The translations under genes and the position numbers were made by a program. A DNA stretch of 64,000 bases from Bradyrhizobium guangdongense (GTDB taxonomy: Bacteria; Pseudomonadota; Alphaproteobacteria; Rhizobiales; Xanthobacteraceae), in assembly GCF_004114975.1 (NCBI RefSeq), contig NZ_CP030052.1:682001-746000 (forward strand), given 5' to 3'. Positions 1-8,874 of this stretch are shown here, one piece after another (the stretch's first letter is position 1; every line of letters begins with the position of its first letter). Under the pieces are notes generated by a model that saw only the letters and a list, made by a program, of their open reading frames with translations, had not been told where the DNA came from and ran no database searches.

Positions 1-1013
1 GTTTGCTGGCTACGATCGGACCCGATGATCGGCCAGGCGCAATTCTCTCAGGTCATACGGACGTCGTTACGGCCGATGATCAGAGCTGGACCAAACCGCC
101 ATTTAGCGCCACACGACAAGACGGTAAGCTGTATGGTCGTGGAACTGCAGACATGAAAGGCTTTGTGGGCTGTGCCATTTCCGCCGCGCTTAAGGCGTCG
201 AAGACACGCTTAAATGCGCCTCTCTACCTGGCACTATCATATGATGAAGAGATTGGCTGTGTAGGAGTGCGAGGTCTGCTTGACTCGATGGTGAATGAGC
301 TGCAACGGCAATCTTTCTGTATCGTTGGTGAGCCAACAAATATGAACGTTGCAATCGGACACAAAGGCAAGGTTGCGGCTCGCGTTACTTGCGTTGGCCG
401 GGAATGCCATTCCGCATTGGCGCCTACCGGGATAAACGCGATCCATTTGGGTTGCGAATTTGTCGAAGCCATCCGCAGAGAGCAAGCTAAGTTGTGCGAC
501 GAGGGCGCGCGGGATGCGAGCTACGAAATTCCGTATACAACGCTTCACGTCGGCACGATTAAATCGGGGGGAATGCTCAATATTGTGCCGAGCCGATGCG
601 AGTTAGAGTTCGAGATCAGGAATGTCGCAGCGGAGATACCTGAGGAGATATTGAGTAGGCTGCGAACTAGAGCGAGTGAAATCGCCAATGGCGCAAGGAC
701 CATCGCGTCCGAAGCCGCTATAAATATTGATGTAGTCAACAGTTATCCCGGGCTCAATATCGCCTGCGACGCCCCGGTCGTCCATCTTGTCAAGTCTCTC
801 ACCGGTGACGCCAACGTGGTGAAGGTGCCATTCGGAACGGAAGCCGGCCTGTTTTTGCAGAGACTGGGGGTTCCAACGATCGTTTGCGGACCGGGGTCGA
901 TGCAGCAGGGTCACAAGCCGGATGAGTTTATCGAAATTGACCAGATTGACCGCTGCGACAAGATGTTAGATAGATTGATTGACCGACTAGCAAGCGGCCA
1001 TGGCTTCCCCTGA
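1..1013 (+). CDS. M20-family acetylornithine deacetylase-like hydrolase (5' end outside window)
   Basis: This is the C-terminal part of a zinc amidohydrolase of the ArgE/DapE (M20) family, which removes an acyl group from an amino acid such as N-acetylornithine. Visible family motifs are SGHTDVV (metal-binding His and Asp), GRGTADMKG (bridging Asp), DEEIGCVG (catalytic Glu pair), GEPTN, and near the end GTEAGLF and GPGSMQQGHKPDEFI with the last metal-ligand His. The reading frame is open to the left edge, so the first 40-50 residues lie outside. The exact substrate cannot be read from sequence; acetylornithine is the default guess. It points the same way as nothing nearby and is followed by decayed sequence. 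Confidence 0.85.
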   Translation, partial: LLATIGPDDRPGAILSGHTDVVTADDQSWTKPPFSATRQDGKLYGRGTADMKGFVGCAISAALKASKTRLNAPLYLALSYDEEIGCVGVRGLLDSMVNELQRQSFCIVGEPTNMNVAIGHKGKVAARVTCVGRECHSALAPTGINAIHLGCEFVEAIRREQAKLCDEGARDASYEIPYTTLHVGTIKSGGMLNIVPSRCELEFEIRNVAAEIPEEILSRLRTRASEIANGARTIASEAAINIDVVNSYPGLNIACDAPVVHLVKSLTGDANVVKVPFGTEAGLFLQRLGVPTIVCGPGSMQQGHKPDEFIEIDQIDRCDKMLDRLIDRLASGHGFP

Positions 1014-1389
1014 GCGAGGCGTTGCGGCCCGATGCGGCAGGAACTCGCGCAACGATGTGACTTGCGCCCAGACATAGAGTGAGCCCGGGAGACCGCGGCG
1101 GTGAGATCGCCGAACTACCCCGCTAGACCATCACCCACTTGGGTGGCGCGGGAACCGAGCTGCCTGCGGGGTTGGACCAGCCGCTCCCGCCCGGCTGGGG
1201 CGAGACATAGGCTTCTTGGCACCACCGACCATCAAATCAGCACTCGAAGACTGCGAAGCTCGGACTGCTCAAAATCCAGCTCGCGAAGGATTTCAGCCGG
1301 CGTCCGCTCGAGGATATCGCCTCGCGAATCGCTGACGCCTGACGCGCTCTGCTCTGAACTCGACCGGACGCAAGACTGCAAGCTCAAGT
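1014..1389. other. Non-coding or decayed stretch, no gene recognised
   Basis: No open frame here has coding character. The sequence sits between the M20 hydrolase and a decayed dehydrogenase gene, so it is probably degraded DNA. Confidence 0.4.
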
Positions 1390-2129
1390 TCAAAGGCGGG
1401 AGAGCTGTTGGCCACCGCCAACGTCGATATGAATGCCGATCGCATAAGGGATCTCTCCGCGAACAGGGAGGGTCACGGCCCGGCCGATCTCTTCAGGCCC
1501 CAGCGCGCCATTGGAATGCCGCCGGTGGCGATCAAATCGTCATAACGATCCTTCGCCGCGGCTGTCATCTCGGTGCGAATGATGACGAAGCTGTTCGCCT
1601 CACGACTGGCTTCCGAGCCTATCACCATCTACGACGTCAGGCCGGGTGTCATTCCAACGCCCGCCTTGCTGATACAACAGTCGGCCCTGTTTTCGCCGAT
1701 GATCTCTGCATTCGCCGAGCCGATGAAGATCACCGATCCCGGGCGCCTTTCGACGAGGCCCAGGCACCTCCTCGCAAAACACTGTGTGAGGAAAAAGCCG
1801 GCACGAAGGTTGATGTCCAGCGTCCGATCGTAGCTTTCCGGCTCAAGGTCGAGGATATCCCCGCGCTGCAGTGCTGCAGTGAGCTTACGCTAGCATTGTT
1901 GACCAGGCAGGTGGCTCGCCGAGCTCTCCCGCAATCCGGGCCAGCAACGCATCGTTTCCCGATCTCGGAAAACATCGTATCTATAATACCGGTCGGGAGC
2001 CGGAATTGGCTCCTGCTCCAGATCCTCGGGACTCACGTGGGCGACGGTGAAATTGGCCTTACCGAGCGCGTCGGCGATTGCACGACCGATTCCACGCCCT
2101 GCGCCCGTAACGACCGCCACGTCCCTCAT
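1390..2129 (-). pseudogene. Short-chain dehydrogenase/reductase (SDR), multiply frameshifted
   Basis: Read on the minus strand, the N-terminus has the SDR cofactor motif VVTGAGRGIGRAIADAL. The conserved LVNNA follows in another frame, then a segment like LDINLRAGFFLTQCF, SVIFIGSANAEI, a CISKAG segment where the active-site YxxxK normally lies, and the C-terminal IDVGGGQQLSRL. These pieces occur in order but in different frames with an in-frame stop. The Tyr of YxxxK appears as Cys, a further sign of decay. It was probably a 3-ketoacyl-ACP-reductase-like enzyme of about 245 residues and should be non-functional. Confidence 0.7.
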
Positions 2130-2213
2130 CGGTCGCGTCCTCCCACCGGCGCCGCCAGCGCACGAGACGGCCACCACAAACCGCACCTCGGAGCTCACCT
2201 GCGAACGATTGAA

Positions 2214-3233
2214 CTAAGCTGGAAGTACCGCTCCGCCTTCTCGACCGAGTTCGGCAAGTTGTTCGAAGAGATTGCGCTCGATCGCGATCCCGACCTGGTC
2301 CGCTTGCGCGCGCAGTTCTGCCGCGCGCTCGCCGGGAATGCGGCCATTTCCTCCGACCGCTGCGAGATAGCGCTGCGTCCAAGCCTGCATGTTCTGATCG
2401 AAAGCATCTTTGCCGATGAGCGCCGCCGGATCGAACACGAAGCCGAAGGCGCCGACGCCGCCCGGGGCGCCGCCTTCCGACAACAGGGGCCTTGCCCCGG
2501 TCAGCACTCCCGCAAGCACTTCCACGATCATCGCCAGCGCGAGTCCCTTGTGACCGGCGGCCGGTAGGATCGAGCCGGCGAGCGCCGCGGTCGGGTCGGT
2601 CGTCGGCCGGCCCTCCGCGTCGATCGCCCAGCCTTCCGGGATCGGCAGGCCATCGCGTAGGGCGACGTGGATCTTGCCGCGCGCGACATTGCTCATCGCG
2701 AAGTCGATCAGCAGCGGTGGTCCGTCCGGCCTCGGCGCTGCAAATGCAATGGGATTGTTACCGATTGCCGGCCGCGTTGCGCCCCCGGGAGCCATCACCG
2801 GCTGGGTCACCTGCGACAGGAAGCCGACCCTGCCGCTTTCGGCGACGTCGAGCAGATGCGAGCCGACTGCGCCAAGATGTCCGGCGTTGCGGATCAAAAA
2901 GGGGACGAACGGTCGGGTCGGGCCAAGCGCATCCATCGCCAGTGCCAACGCCTTGGGGCCAACGATTTGTCCAAGCCCAAGATCGGCGTCGATTACCAAC
3001 ACCGTGCCATGCCAGCCGCATTTGATATCCGGCCTCGGGTTCAAGCCGCGGCGCGCGAGCTGGCGCCAATACGAGGGCAGACGCGCGATGCCATGGGTCC
3101 GTACGCCCGTGATGTCGGCGAGCAGCAGACGACGGGCTGCCAGCCTCGCGTCATCTTCGCCGAGTCCGGCCCGCGCGAAGATGGTTGCGACCCACGCTTC
3201 GAGCGGCGGCAGCAGCATGTTGATCGTCTCCAT
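2214..3233 (-). CDS. Malate/L-lactate dehydrogenase-family NAD(P) oxidoreductase
   Basis: The 339-residue protein belongs to the type-2 malate/L-lactate dehydrogenase family (LdhA/YlbC/ComC fold), which reduces 2-oxo acids or imines with NAD(P)H and is unrelated to classical MDH. Family signatures include GVRTHGIARLPSY with the catalytic His near residue 45, RNAGHLGAVG, and GGATRPAIGNNPIAFAAP. The ATG at 3231-3233 is chosen because homology begins there; the frame runs further upstream but that part overlaps the preceding gene. It is the last of four minus-strand genes, only 16 bases after the reductase gene, so it is likely co-transcribed and uses a 2-oxo-acid or lactone-derived intermediate. 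Confidence 0.85.
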   Translation of the reverse strand: METINMLLPPLEAWVATIFARAGLGEDDARLAARRLLLADITGVRTHGIARLPSYWRQLARRGLNPRPDIKCGWHGTVLVIDADLGLGQIVGPKALALAMDALGPTRPFVPFLIRNAGHLGAVGSHLLDVAESGRVGFLSQVTQPVMAPGGATRPAIGNNPIAFAAPRPDGPPLLIDFAMSNVARGKIHVALRDGLPIPEGWAIDAEGRPTTDPTAALAGSILPAAGHKGLALAMIVEVLAGVLTGARPLLSEGGAPGGVGAFGFVFDPAALIGKDAFDQNMQAWTQRYLAAVGGNGRIPGERAAELRAQADQVGIAIERNLFEQLAELGREGGAVLPA

Positions 3234-3249
3234 CGCCCGGCTTTCTATC

Positions 3250-4308
3250 TCAAATCTCGAACAGCAGCTCCGGGCGCGGGGTAACCTCGCCGCGTTCGAC
3301 CTTGCGGACGATATCGACGATCCGCTCATGCGCCGGCGCTGCGCAGCCGGCCTCCTTCGCCTTGCGGACGATGAAGCCGTTGATCTCACCGATCTCGGTG
3401 CGCCGCCCCTTCTGGATATCCTGTGCCATCGAGGGACGCTGCAAATTGCTGCGCGCCTGCGAACCGGTTCCCTTCTGCATGTGCCGCTCGACCTCGGCCA
3501 GCGCCGTGGCGTCGCCTTCGGATGCCGAGCGTAGCAGGTTCGGCTCGATGCCCGTGATGTGCTCGAGGTCGAGGCCGAGCGACTGGCCGGTCCGGATCGC
3601 TTCGCCGCCGAGGCGGATGACGAGGCGGCGGATCACGGGATGGGCGTCGCGTTCGTTTCCGCTCATGCCGGTCGCGGCGCTGACGCCGTTGCGCATGCCG
3701 TTGACGCAGAGCTTCGACCAGCGCACGCCCCACAGATTGGTAGTGACGCCAGAGCCGTCGATCGGGGTAAACAGGGCGTGCAGCTCCTTCACGCGCGGCG
3801 TCACGCGCCCATGGACCTCACCGACGAGAATCGATTTGGTCTCGAAGTCGCGCGGCATGGTGCGACGGACGCAGCCCGGTTCATAGAGATCGACGGCGAA
3901 ATTATTGCCGACGATGCAGCCGACCGTGCGTCCCCATCCGACGACGCCGGCGATGATCTCCTCGTTGATCGAATTCTGCGCCGAGACGACGTAGCCCTGC
4001 GGCGAGAGATACGGCCTGATGAGGGTCGTGCACCATTCGGTATCGTAGGATTTGCTGGAGATGATCGCGATATCGATCGGCCGCTGCCTCGAAAGGCTCT
4101 GCACCTCGGTGAGGTGCATCGTCGGGACCGAAACGATGCAGGTTTCCTCATCCCTCATGCCGGACAGATGCAGCCCGCGTTGGCGGATCGTCTCGATGTG
4201 CTCGGGCCAGGGATCGATCAGCGTGACGTCGTTGCCGGTGCGCGCCAAATGGCCGCCGAGATAGCTGCCGACAGCGCCGGCGCCGACGATTGCGATACGT
4301 TTCTTCAT
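3250..4308 (-). CDS. Ketopantoate reductase-like protein (ApbA/PanE family)
   Basis: The N-terminal Rossmann motif IVGAGAVGSYLGGHLA binds NADP(H). The SSKSYDTEW segment carries the family's catalytic Lys, and NGMRNGVSA is the conserved Asn region of the C-terminal domain. The length of about 352 residues is somewhat above PanE (about 300), as is common for catabolic paralogues. An AAGGA ribosome site lies 9 bases before the ATG at 4306-4308; the ATG six bases earlier is too close to it. Its place inside a catabolic operon suggests reduction of a pathway 2-oxo acid rather than pantothenate synthesis. That is inference. Confidence 0.85.
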   Translation of the reverse strand: MKKRIAIVGAGAVGSYLGGHLARTGNDVTLIDPWPEHIETIRQRGLHLSGMRDEETCIVSVPTMHLTEVQSLSRQRPIDIAIISSKSYDTEWCTTLIRPYLSPQGYVVSAQNSINEEIIAGVVGWGRTVGCIVGNNFAVDLYEPGCVRRTMPRDFETKSILVGEVHGRVTPRVKELHALFTPIDGSGVTTNLWGVRWSKLCVNGMRNGVSAATGMSGNERDAHPVIRRLVIRLGGEAIRTGQSLGLDLEHITGIEPNLLRSASEGDATALAEVERHMQKGTGSQARSNLQRPSMAQDIQKGRRTEIGEINGFIVRKAKEAGCAAPAHERIVDIVRKVERGEVTPRPELLFEI

Positions 4309-4343
4309 TACCATTGTTCCTTCGTCGTCGGCCTTGGTTCTTA

Positions 4344-5327
4344 CTATGCCGTCGGTGCGCGGCGAACGAGCTTGTCGAGAACGTGCCGGCAACTCGCGAT
4401 CTCGCCGGGCGAAATGCCGGACAGTTCCTTTGCCTCGATTGCGCGGGCGCGCGCGTGTAGTGCGTGGTTGCGGTCGCGTCCCATGGCCGTGAGTGTCAAG
4501 CCGCCGCTAGCGTCGGCCTCGACGAGGCCCATGCGCACTAGCTCGTTCACGGTGCTCTCCGCGGCGTTGAGCCCGAGAAACAATTCAGGCAGCAAGCTCG
4601 CGAGCGTGCGTCCCGGCAACGTTTCGATCGCGGCCATCAACCGGCTCTGCAGGACGCTGAGACCTTCGGCATGGCGACCCTCGTCGAGCGCTGCCGAGAG
4701 CACGCCATGGGCACGATACATCAGCGCCGTCATGAACTCATTCATCGGGCCGCCGGCGTGCGCCTGTCCGGTCGCCTTCGACAGGTCGGTGGGATCGGCG
4801 AAGTCGGCGGCCATGCAATAGCGTCCTTGCGCAAACAGTAGCGGGCCGCGGTCGTGGCGCACGAAGCGTTCGACTTCACCCAGCATGATCAGATGATCGC
4901 CGCCGGGATATTCGGCCGCCTTGCGGCATTCGAAGCTGCACAGCGTTCCCTCGAGCAGCGGTGCGCCGCCGATGCCGCGCTTCCAGGAGACGCCCCCGAA
5001 CTTGTCGCCGCCCGAGCGGCCAAAATGATTTGAGAGAGCGATCTGGTCGCTGGATAGAATGTTTACGGCGAAATGCGTGGCGACCTTGAAGGTCGGGAAG
5101 CTCTGGCTCGTTCGCTTGGCCGACCACAGCACGAGCGGTGGATCGAGCGAGACCGAGGAGAACGAGTTCGCCGTCATTCCGACGAGCTCGTCACCGTGAG
5201 CGGCGGTGACGACGGTCACGCCGGTCCCGAATTGGCCGAGGCAGCGCCGAAACGCGGCCGGATCTGCCTTGGGATCGCCGCTGTCGACGGCCGCGATGGT
5301 CGGGGAGAACTGCTGCATGGCGTGCAC
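4344..5327 (-). CDS. Flavin reductase domain protein with C-terminal MarR-like domain
   Basis: Residues about 20-180 form a flavin reductase-like FMN-binding domain (FGTGVTVVTA, then GMTANSFSSVSLDPPLVLW). Such proteins supply reduced FMN to a separate monooxygenase, here most likely the NtaA-type enzyme transcribed divergently at 6.5 kb. The C-terminal 130 residues look helical and winged-helix-like, resembling the extra domain of some NtaB-type reductases. A GTG at 5327 with AAGG four bases upstream, or the ATG at 5318, could be the start. It lies 45 bases after the lactonase gene and 35 before the next gene. Confidence 0.85.
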   Translation of the reverse strand: MHAMQQFSPTIAAVDSGDPKADPAAFRRCLGQFGTGVTVVTAAHGDELVGMTANSFSSVSLDPPLVLWSAKRTSQSFPTFKVATHFAVNILSSDQIALSNHFGRSGGDKFGGVSWKRGIGGAPLLEGTLCSFECRKAAEYPGGDHLIMLGEVERFVRHDRGPLLFAQGRYCMAADFADPTDLSKATGQAHAGGPMNEFMTALMYRAHGVLSAALDEGRHAEGLSVLQSRLMAAIETLPGRTLASLLPELFLGLNAAESTVNELVRMGLVEADASGGLTLTAMGRDRNHALHARARAIEAKELSGISPGEIASCRHVLDKLVRRAPTA

Positions 5328-5372
5328 TCGGCCTTCTGGTCAGTCGCTCGGAGGTTGCTGCGAATATCCTGA

Positions 5373-6290
5373 TCACGCAGCGTGGGAGTACATCGGCCGT
5401 CCCGCCACCGGCATTTCCGCTGCGAGGATCGTACCGCTCTTCGATTCCGTGATGAAGAGTGTCCGCCGATCCGGACCGCCATAGGCGCAATTGGTGGTGA
5501 GAAGTCCCTTCGGAGACTTGATGCGCAGCATCGGTTCTCCGAGCGCGCTGAACAGCCAGGTGGCGCCGAGGCCGACGTGACAGATCGCGATATTGTCGTC
5601 CTCGTCGATCGCAAGGCCATCGGGGCCGCCACCTCCGGAAAGCTGGATGAAGGTGCCAACCTTGCTTGCGGTGCCGTCGCGCATCAGCGGCACCCGCCAG
5701 ATCGCATTGGCGCGCGTCACCGCCAGAAACAGCATCGTCTCGGCCTTGTTGAGCACGAGGCCATTCGGGCTCGGAATCCGGTCGAGCACGCAATCGAGCT
5801 GGCCACTGGGTCGCAATCGATAGAGGCGGCCGCTCGGATCATGCAATCCGGTCTGCCCCTGATCGGTGAAGTACATGTCGCCGTTCGAGGCGAACACGAG
5901 ATCATTGACGCCCTTGAATCGCTGCAACAGCGAGCGCTCCAGGAAGGGCTCGACGCGACCCGTGGCCGGGTCGAACACCATGATGCCCTGCTTGTGGTCG
6001 GTGATGAAGCCGCGCCCGTCCCTGTGAAACTTCAGGCCGTTCGGCTCACCGTCGTACTCCGCGCCAACACTGACCTCACCGTTCGGCGTGATGCGCAACA
6101 GGCGGCCCCAAGGAATGTCGACGACCCAGAGATCGTCATTGCGGTCAAAGGATGGGCCTTCGAGAAAGGTCGGCGTCGGTGCGCCGTGAAACTGCACCTC
6201 AGCCCATTCCGAGCGCTGGCCGCTCTTGAACAGATGCTCGGGGATTGCAGTGAAGACGCGCGCCTCCACGCTTGGCGGTGCTGCATACAT
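5373..6290 (-). CDS. SMP-30/gluconolactonase family hydrolase
   Basis: The 305-residue protein is a six-bladed beta-propeller of the SMP-30/gluconolaconase/LRE family, which opens lactones using one divalent metal. Typical pieces are LEGPSFDRNDDLWVVDIP near residue 43, VNDLVFASNGDMYFTD, SPNGLVLNKAETMLFLAVT and GGPDGLAIDEDDNIAI. Several of these provide the Glu, Asn and Asp metal ligands. GGGAGAA precedes the ATG by about seven bases. It is the promoter-proximal gene of the minus-strand operon, facing the monooxygenase operon across a 205-base spacer. A lactone formed by the flavin monooxygenase would be a sensible substrate, but this is not shown. Confidence 0.85.
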   Translation of the reverse strand: MYAAPPSVEARVFTAIPEHLFKSGQRSEWAEVQFHGAPTPTFLEGPSFDRNDDLWVVDIPWGRLLRITPNGEVSVGAEYDGEPNGLKFHRDGRGFITDHKQGIMVFDPATGRVEPFLERSLLQRFKGVNDLVFASNGDMYFTDQGQTGLHDPSGRLYRLRPSGQLDCVLDRIPSPNGLVLNKAETMLFLAVTRANAIWRVPLMRDGTASKVGTFIQLSGGGGPDGLAIDEDDNIAICHVGLGATWLFSALGEPMLRIKSPKGLLTTNCAYGGPDRRTLFITESKSGTILAAEMPVAGRPMYSHAA

Positions 6291-6370
6291 CGTCGAGTTC
6301 TCCCGTGCGCGGAGTTAATCCGCGTCTCGTTAAGCCGCGCATTCCGTGACGACACGTGAGCGCAACCGGC

Positions 6371-6412
6371 TTGACAGCCGTGGTGATTGGCTATCTATTC
6401 TTATATAAGGAT
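6371..6412 (+). promoter_or_regulatory. Candidate promoter and operator of the monooxygenase-TRAP operon
   Basis: TTGACA at 6371-6376 and TCTATT at 6394-6399 are spaced 17 bases apart and resemble a housekeeping promoter. Directly over the start region lies a perfect 10-base palindrome CTTATATAAG (6400-6409), imperfectly extended to 16 bases. IclR proteins bind short AT-centred palindromes near promoters, so the IclR regulator at 12.5-13.4 kb is the obvious candidate. This is inference. Confidence 0.45.
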
Positions 6413-6495
6413 AACGTTCCGAAATGAGAACGCAAGGAAAAACCGGGGCGTCGCGCCAGCGCGATGCGGCTCGGCTTTTCGGAGGGAGCGACTTC

Positions 6496-7794
6496 ATGCG
6501 TGGCGGCATGCACTTGATCGGGTTTCTGATCAACTCGCCTATCAATCACACGATCCTGAGCTGGTCGGATCCCGCCGATCAGCGTCTCGAGGCGATGGGA
6601 AGCCTGAAGCGCTGGCAGAGGCTTGCGCAGACCTATGAGCGCGGCCTGTTCGATGGGCTGTTCTTCGCGGATACGCCGGGTGTGTTCGACCGCTACAAGG
6701 AGCGTTCCGACGAGGCGGTGCGCTACGGCGTGTGCTGGCCGCCGCACGATCCGGTCGTTCTGCTGAGTGCACTCGCCGCCGCCACCGATCGGCTCGGCCT
6801 TGCGGTGACGCTCTCCATTTCGGCCAATCATCCCTATCAGGCGGTCCGCTCGCTCTCGACGCTCGACTATATGAGCGGCGGTCGGGTCGGCTGGAACATC
6901 GTCACTGGCCATCTGCGCGGCGAGTACCGTGCACTCGGTCTCAATCAACTCGATCACGACCAGCGCTACGATCGCGCCGATGAATATATGGAAGTCTGTC
7001 GTGCGCTCTGGAGCGGGGTGCGCGAGGGCGCGGTCCAGGCCGACAGGACGACAGGCGTCTATGCTGATCCGGCCAAGGTGGACATCATCAATCACGAGGG
7101 CGAGTATTTCCGCTGCCATACGGTGCCGCCGGCTTTGCCGTCGCGGCAGGGCCATCCGGTGCTGTTCCAGGCCGGATCCTCCGGCCGCGGCCAGCGCTTC
7201 GCGCAGAAGCACGCCGACGTGGTGTTCTCCATTCAACCGCATCTGGGCGGCATGAAAACCTTCATGCAGGAGCTCGGCGCAGCATCGGGGAGCGCGGCCG
7301 CGCCCAAGGTGACGTTCGGCGTGCAGCCGATTCTCGGAAGCTCCGAGGCGGAGGCGAGGCGCCGGCTCGACGAATTCGCCGCGCGCATTCCGCTTGAGGC
7401 CGCGCTGAGCCGCTTGTCCGGTTCGCTCGGGGTGGATTTCAGCCAAGTCGAGCTCGATCTGCCGCTCGAGGAGCAGAAGACGCAGGCATCGCAGGGTCTG
7501 ATGAAGGCCATGTCGGCCTCGTTCGAGAATCGCCGCTTCACGCTGCGCGAGGCGGCGGTACGCTGGGGCCTTGCGGTCGGCATGCCGCAACTGATCGGAA
7601 CACCGGAGCAGGTTGCCGATCAGCTCGAGACGATCTGGCGGGAGACCGGGTGCCACGGTTTCAATATCACGCCGACGACCACGCCCTCCAGCGTCGAGGA
7701 ATTCGTTGACCAGGTGATCCCAATTCTGCAGAAACGAGGTGTGTTCCGCACCGCATATGAGGGCGAGACGTTCCGCGAAAATTTGCTGAACTGA
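6496..7794 (+). CDS. NtaA/SnaA/DszA-type FMN-dependent monooxygenase (LLM class)
   Basis: The protein (about 432 residues) is a two-component flavin monooxygenase with the bacterial-luciferase TIM-barrel fold. These use FMNH2 from a partner reductase to oxidise nitrilotriacetate, sulfones, streptogramins and similar substrates. The signature HPYQAVRSLSTLDYMSGGR followed by GWNIVTG is clear. The start at 6496 is preferred because GGAGGG lies nine bases before it and the longer frame has no family similarity. The reductase gene (4344-5327) in the divergent operon is its probable partner. The substrate is unknown. Confidence 0.9.
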   Translation: MRGGMHLIGFLINSPINHTILSWSDPADQRLEAMGSLKRWQRLAQTYERGLFDGLFFADTPGVFDRYKERSDEAVRYGVCWPPHDPVVLLSALAAATDRLGLAVTLSISANHPYQAVRSLSTLDYMSGGRVGWNIVTGHLRGEYRALGLNQLDHDQRYDRADEYMEVCRALWSGVREGAVQADRTTGVYADPAKVDIINHEGEYFRCHTVPPALPSRQGHPVLFQAGSSGRGQRFAQKHADVVFSIQPHLGGMKTFMQELGAASGSAAAPKVTFGVQPILGSSEAEARRRLDEFAARIPLEAALSRLSGSLGVDFSQVELDLPLEEQKTQASQGLMKAMSASFENRRFTLREAAVRWGLAVGMPQLIGTPEQVADQLETIWRETGCHGFNITPTTTPSSVEEFVDQVIPILQKRGVFRTAYEGETFRENLLN

Positions 7795-7863
7795 ACGGCA
7801 ACGGCCACGCGAGTTGGCCGCGTTCCAACGAGTATCGTTACGAGCAGGGAGGAGATCGTGACA

Positions 7864-8874
7864 ATGAATCACACTCGGAGAGCGTTCGTGAAGACGACGC
7901 TGCTCGCGGGCATCGGCGCGCCGGCCCTTGGTCTTTTCGCGCCGAACATCGCGCGGGGGCAGGGGGCGGTCACCCTGAAATTCGCTCATCCCGACAGCAA
8001 CCTCCATCCCAACCACAAGATGGCGGAAGCCTTTGCGGGCCGGGTAGGCGAACGCACCAATGGCGCTGTCAAGATCGATATCTTCGCCGGCGGACAGCTT
8101 GGCTCCAGTGTCAGCATCGCGACCGGCGTTGCGACCGGGACGGTCGATCTCGTGTACCACACCGCGGGATTCCTCTCCTCCATCTTCCCAATGATGCAGG
8201 TGCTCGATCTGCCGTTCCTGTTCCGCGACGCGCGCAGCGGCGAAAGGGTGACCGATGGCGAGATCGGCCAGATGATCTTCGCCAGCCTCGCGCCGAAGAA
8301 TGTCTATGGCCTGGCCTGGAGCACCAATGGCTGGCGGGTGGTGGAGACCACCAGAAAGGTCGTGCGAGCTCCCGACGACCTTTCCGGGATGAAGTTCAGG
8401 ATCCAGCAAAGCCCGGTCTTCGTCGCGATGGCCAAGGCATTCAACGCCCAGCCCGTGTCGCTCGACGTTTCCGAGATGTATCTGGCGCTGACGCAGAACA
8501 CGATCGACGGCTACGAATTCCCGCTGCTCTCCGTCGTCGCGACCAAGCTGCACGAGGTGACGAAATTCGTTTCCGAAACCAATCACACCTACAACGCGAT
8601 GGCGCTGCTCGGCTCGAAGTTCAAGCTCGACAAGCTCGATCCGACGCACCTGAAGGTCCTGCGTGAGGAAGCGCTGCGGTTCGGCAACGACACCCGCAAG
8701 TCGATCGTCGAGGCCTCCGCCGCGGCCAAGAAAACCTGCCAAGATGCCGGCATCCAGTTCAACCCCGTCGACTACGCGCCGTTCAGGCAAAAGGTCGAGC
8801 CCGTGTTCGCTCAGTTCCGCACGTCGATGGGCGAGCAGCTCATCGACAAACTGCTGAAAGCCGCCGAGGGATGA
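7864..8874 (+). CDS. dctP: TRAP transporter periplasmic substrate-binding protein DctP
   Basis: The 336-residue protein captures an organic acid in the periplasm for the TRAP permease encoded next. It opens with a twin-arginine type signal, TRRAFVK followed by a hydrophobic stretch and an ANIARGQ-type cleavage region. TRAP-binding landmarks follow: FAHPDSNLHPNHKMAEAF, GGQLGSS and FRIQQSPVFVAM with the Arg that normally binds the substrate carboxylate. GGAGGAG lies nine bases before the ATG at 7864; a GTG six bases upstream is too close. The gene overlaps the permease gene by four bases (ATGA). Confidence 0.9.
   Translation: MNHTRRAFVKTTLLAGIGAPALGLFAPNIARGQGAVTLKFAHPDSNLHPNHKMAEAFAGRVGERTNGAVKIDIFAGGQLGSSVSIATGVATGTVDLVYHTAGFLSSIFPMMQVLDLPFLFRDARSGERVTDGEIGQMIFASLAPKNVYGLAWSTNGWRVVETTRKVVRAPDDLSGMKFRIQQSPVFVAMAKAFNAQPVSLDVSEMYLALTQNTIDGYEFPLLSVVATKLHEVTKFVSETNHTYNAMALLGSKFKLDKLDPTHLKVLREEALRFGNDTRKSIVEASAAAKKTCQDAGIQFNPVDYAPFRQKVEPVFAQFRTSMGEQLIDKLLKAAEG

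Noticed and set aside
1101..2567. A 488-residue plus-strand open frame
   Set aside because: It runs opposite the decayed SDR and the Ldh gene end and has an Arg/Ser-rich composition without domains.
3559..4821. A 420-residue plus-strand frame
   Set aside because: Shadow of the ketopantoate-reductase-like and flavin-reductase genes; composition Ala/Arg-rich.
6391..8790. A 799-residue minus-strand open frame
   Set aside because: It lies wholly opposite the monooxygenase and dctP genes and is Arg/Glu/Leu-rich as antisense frames of GC-rich genes are; no motif is present.
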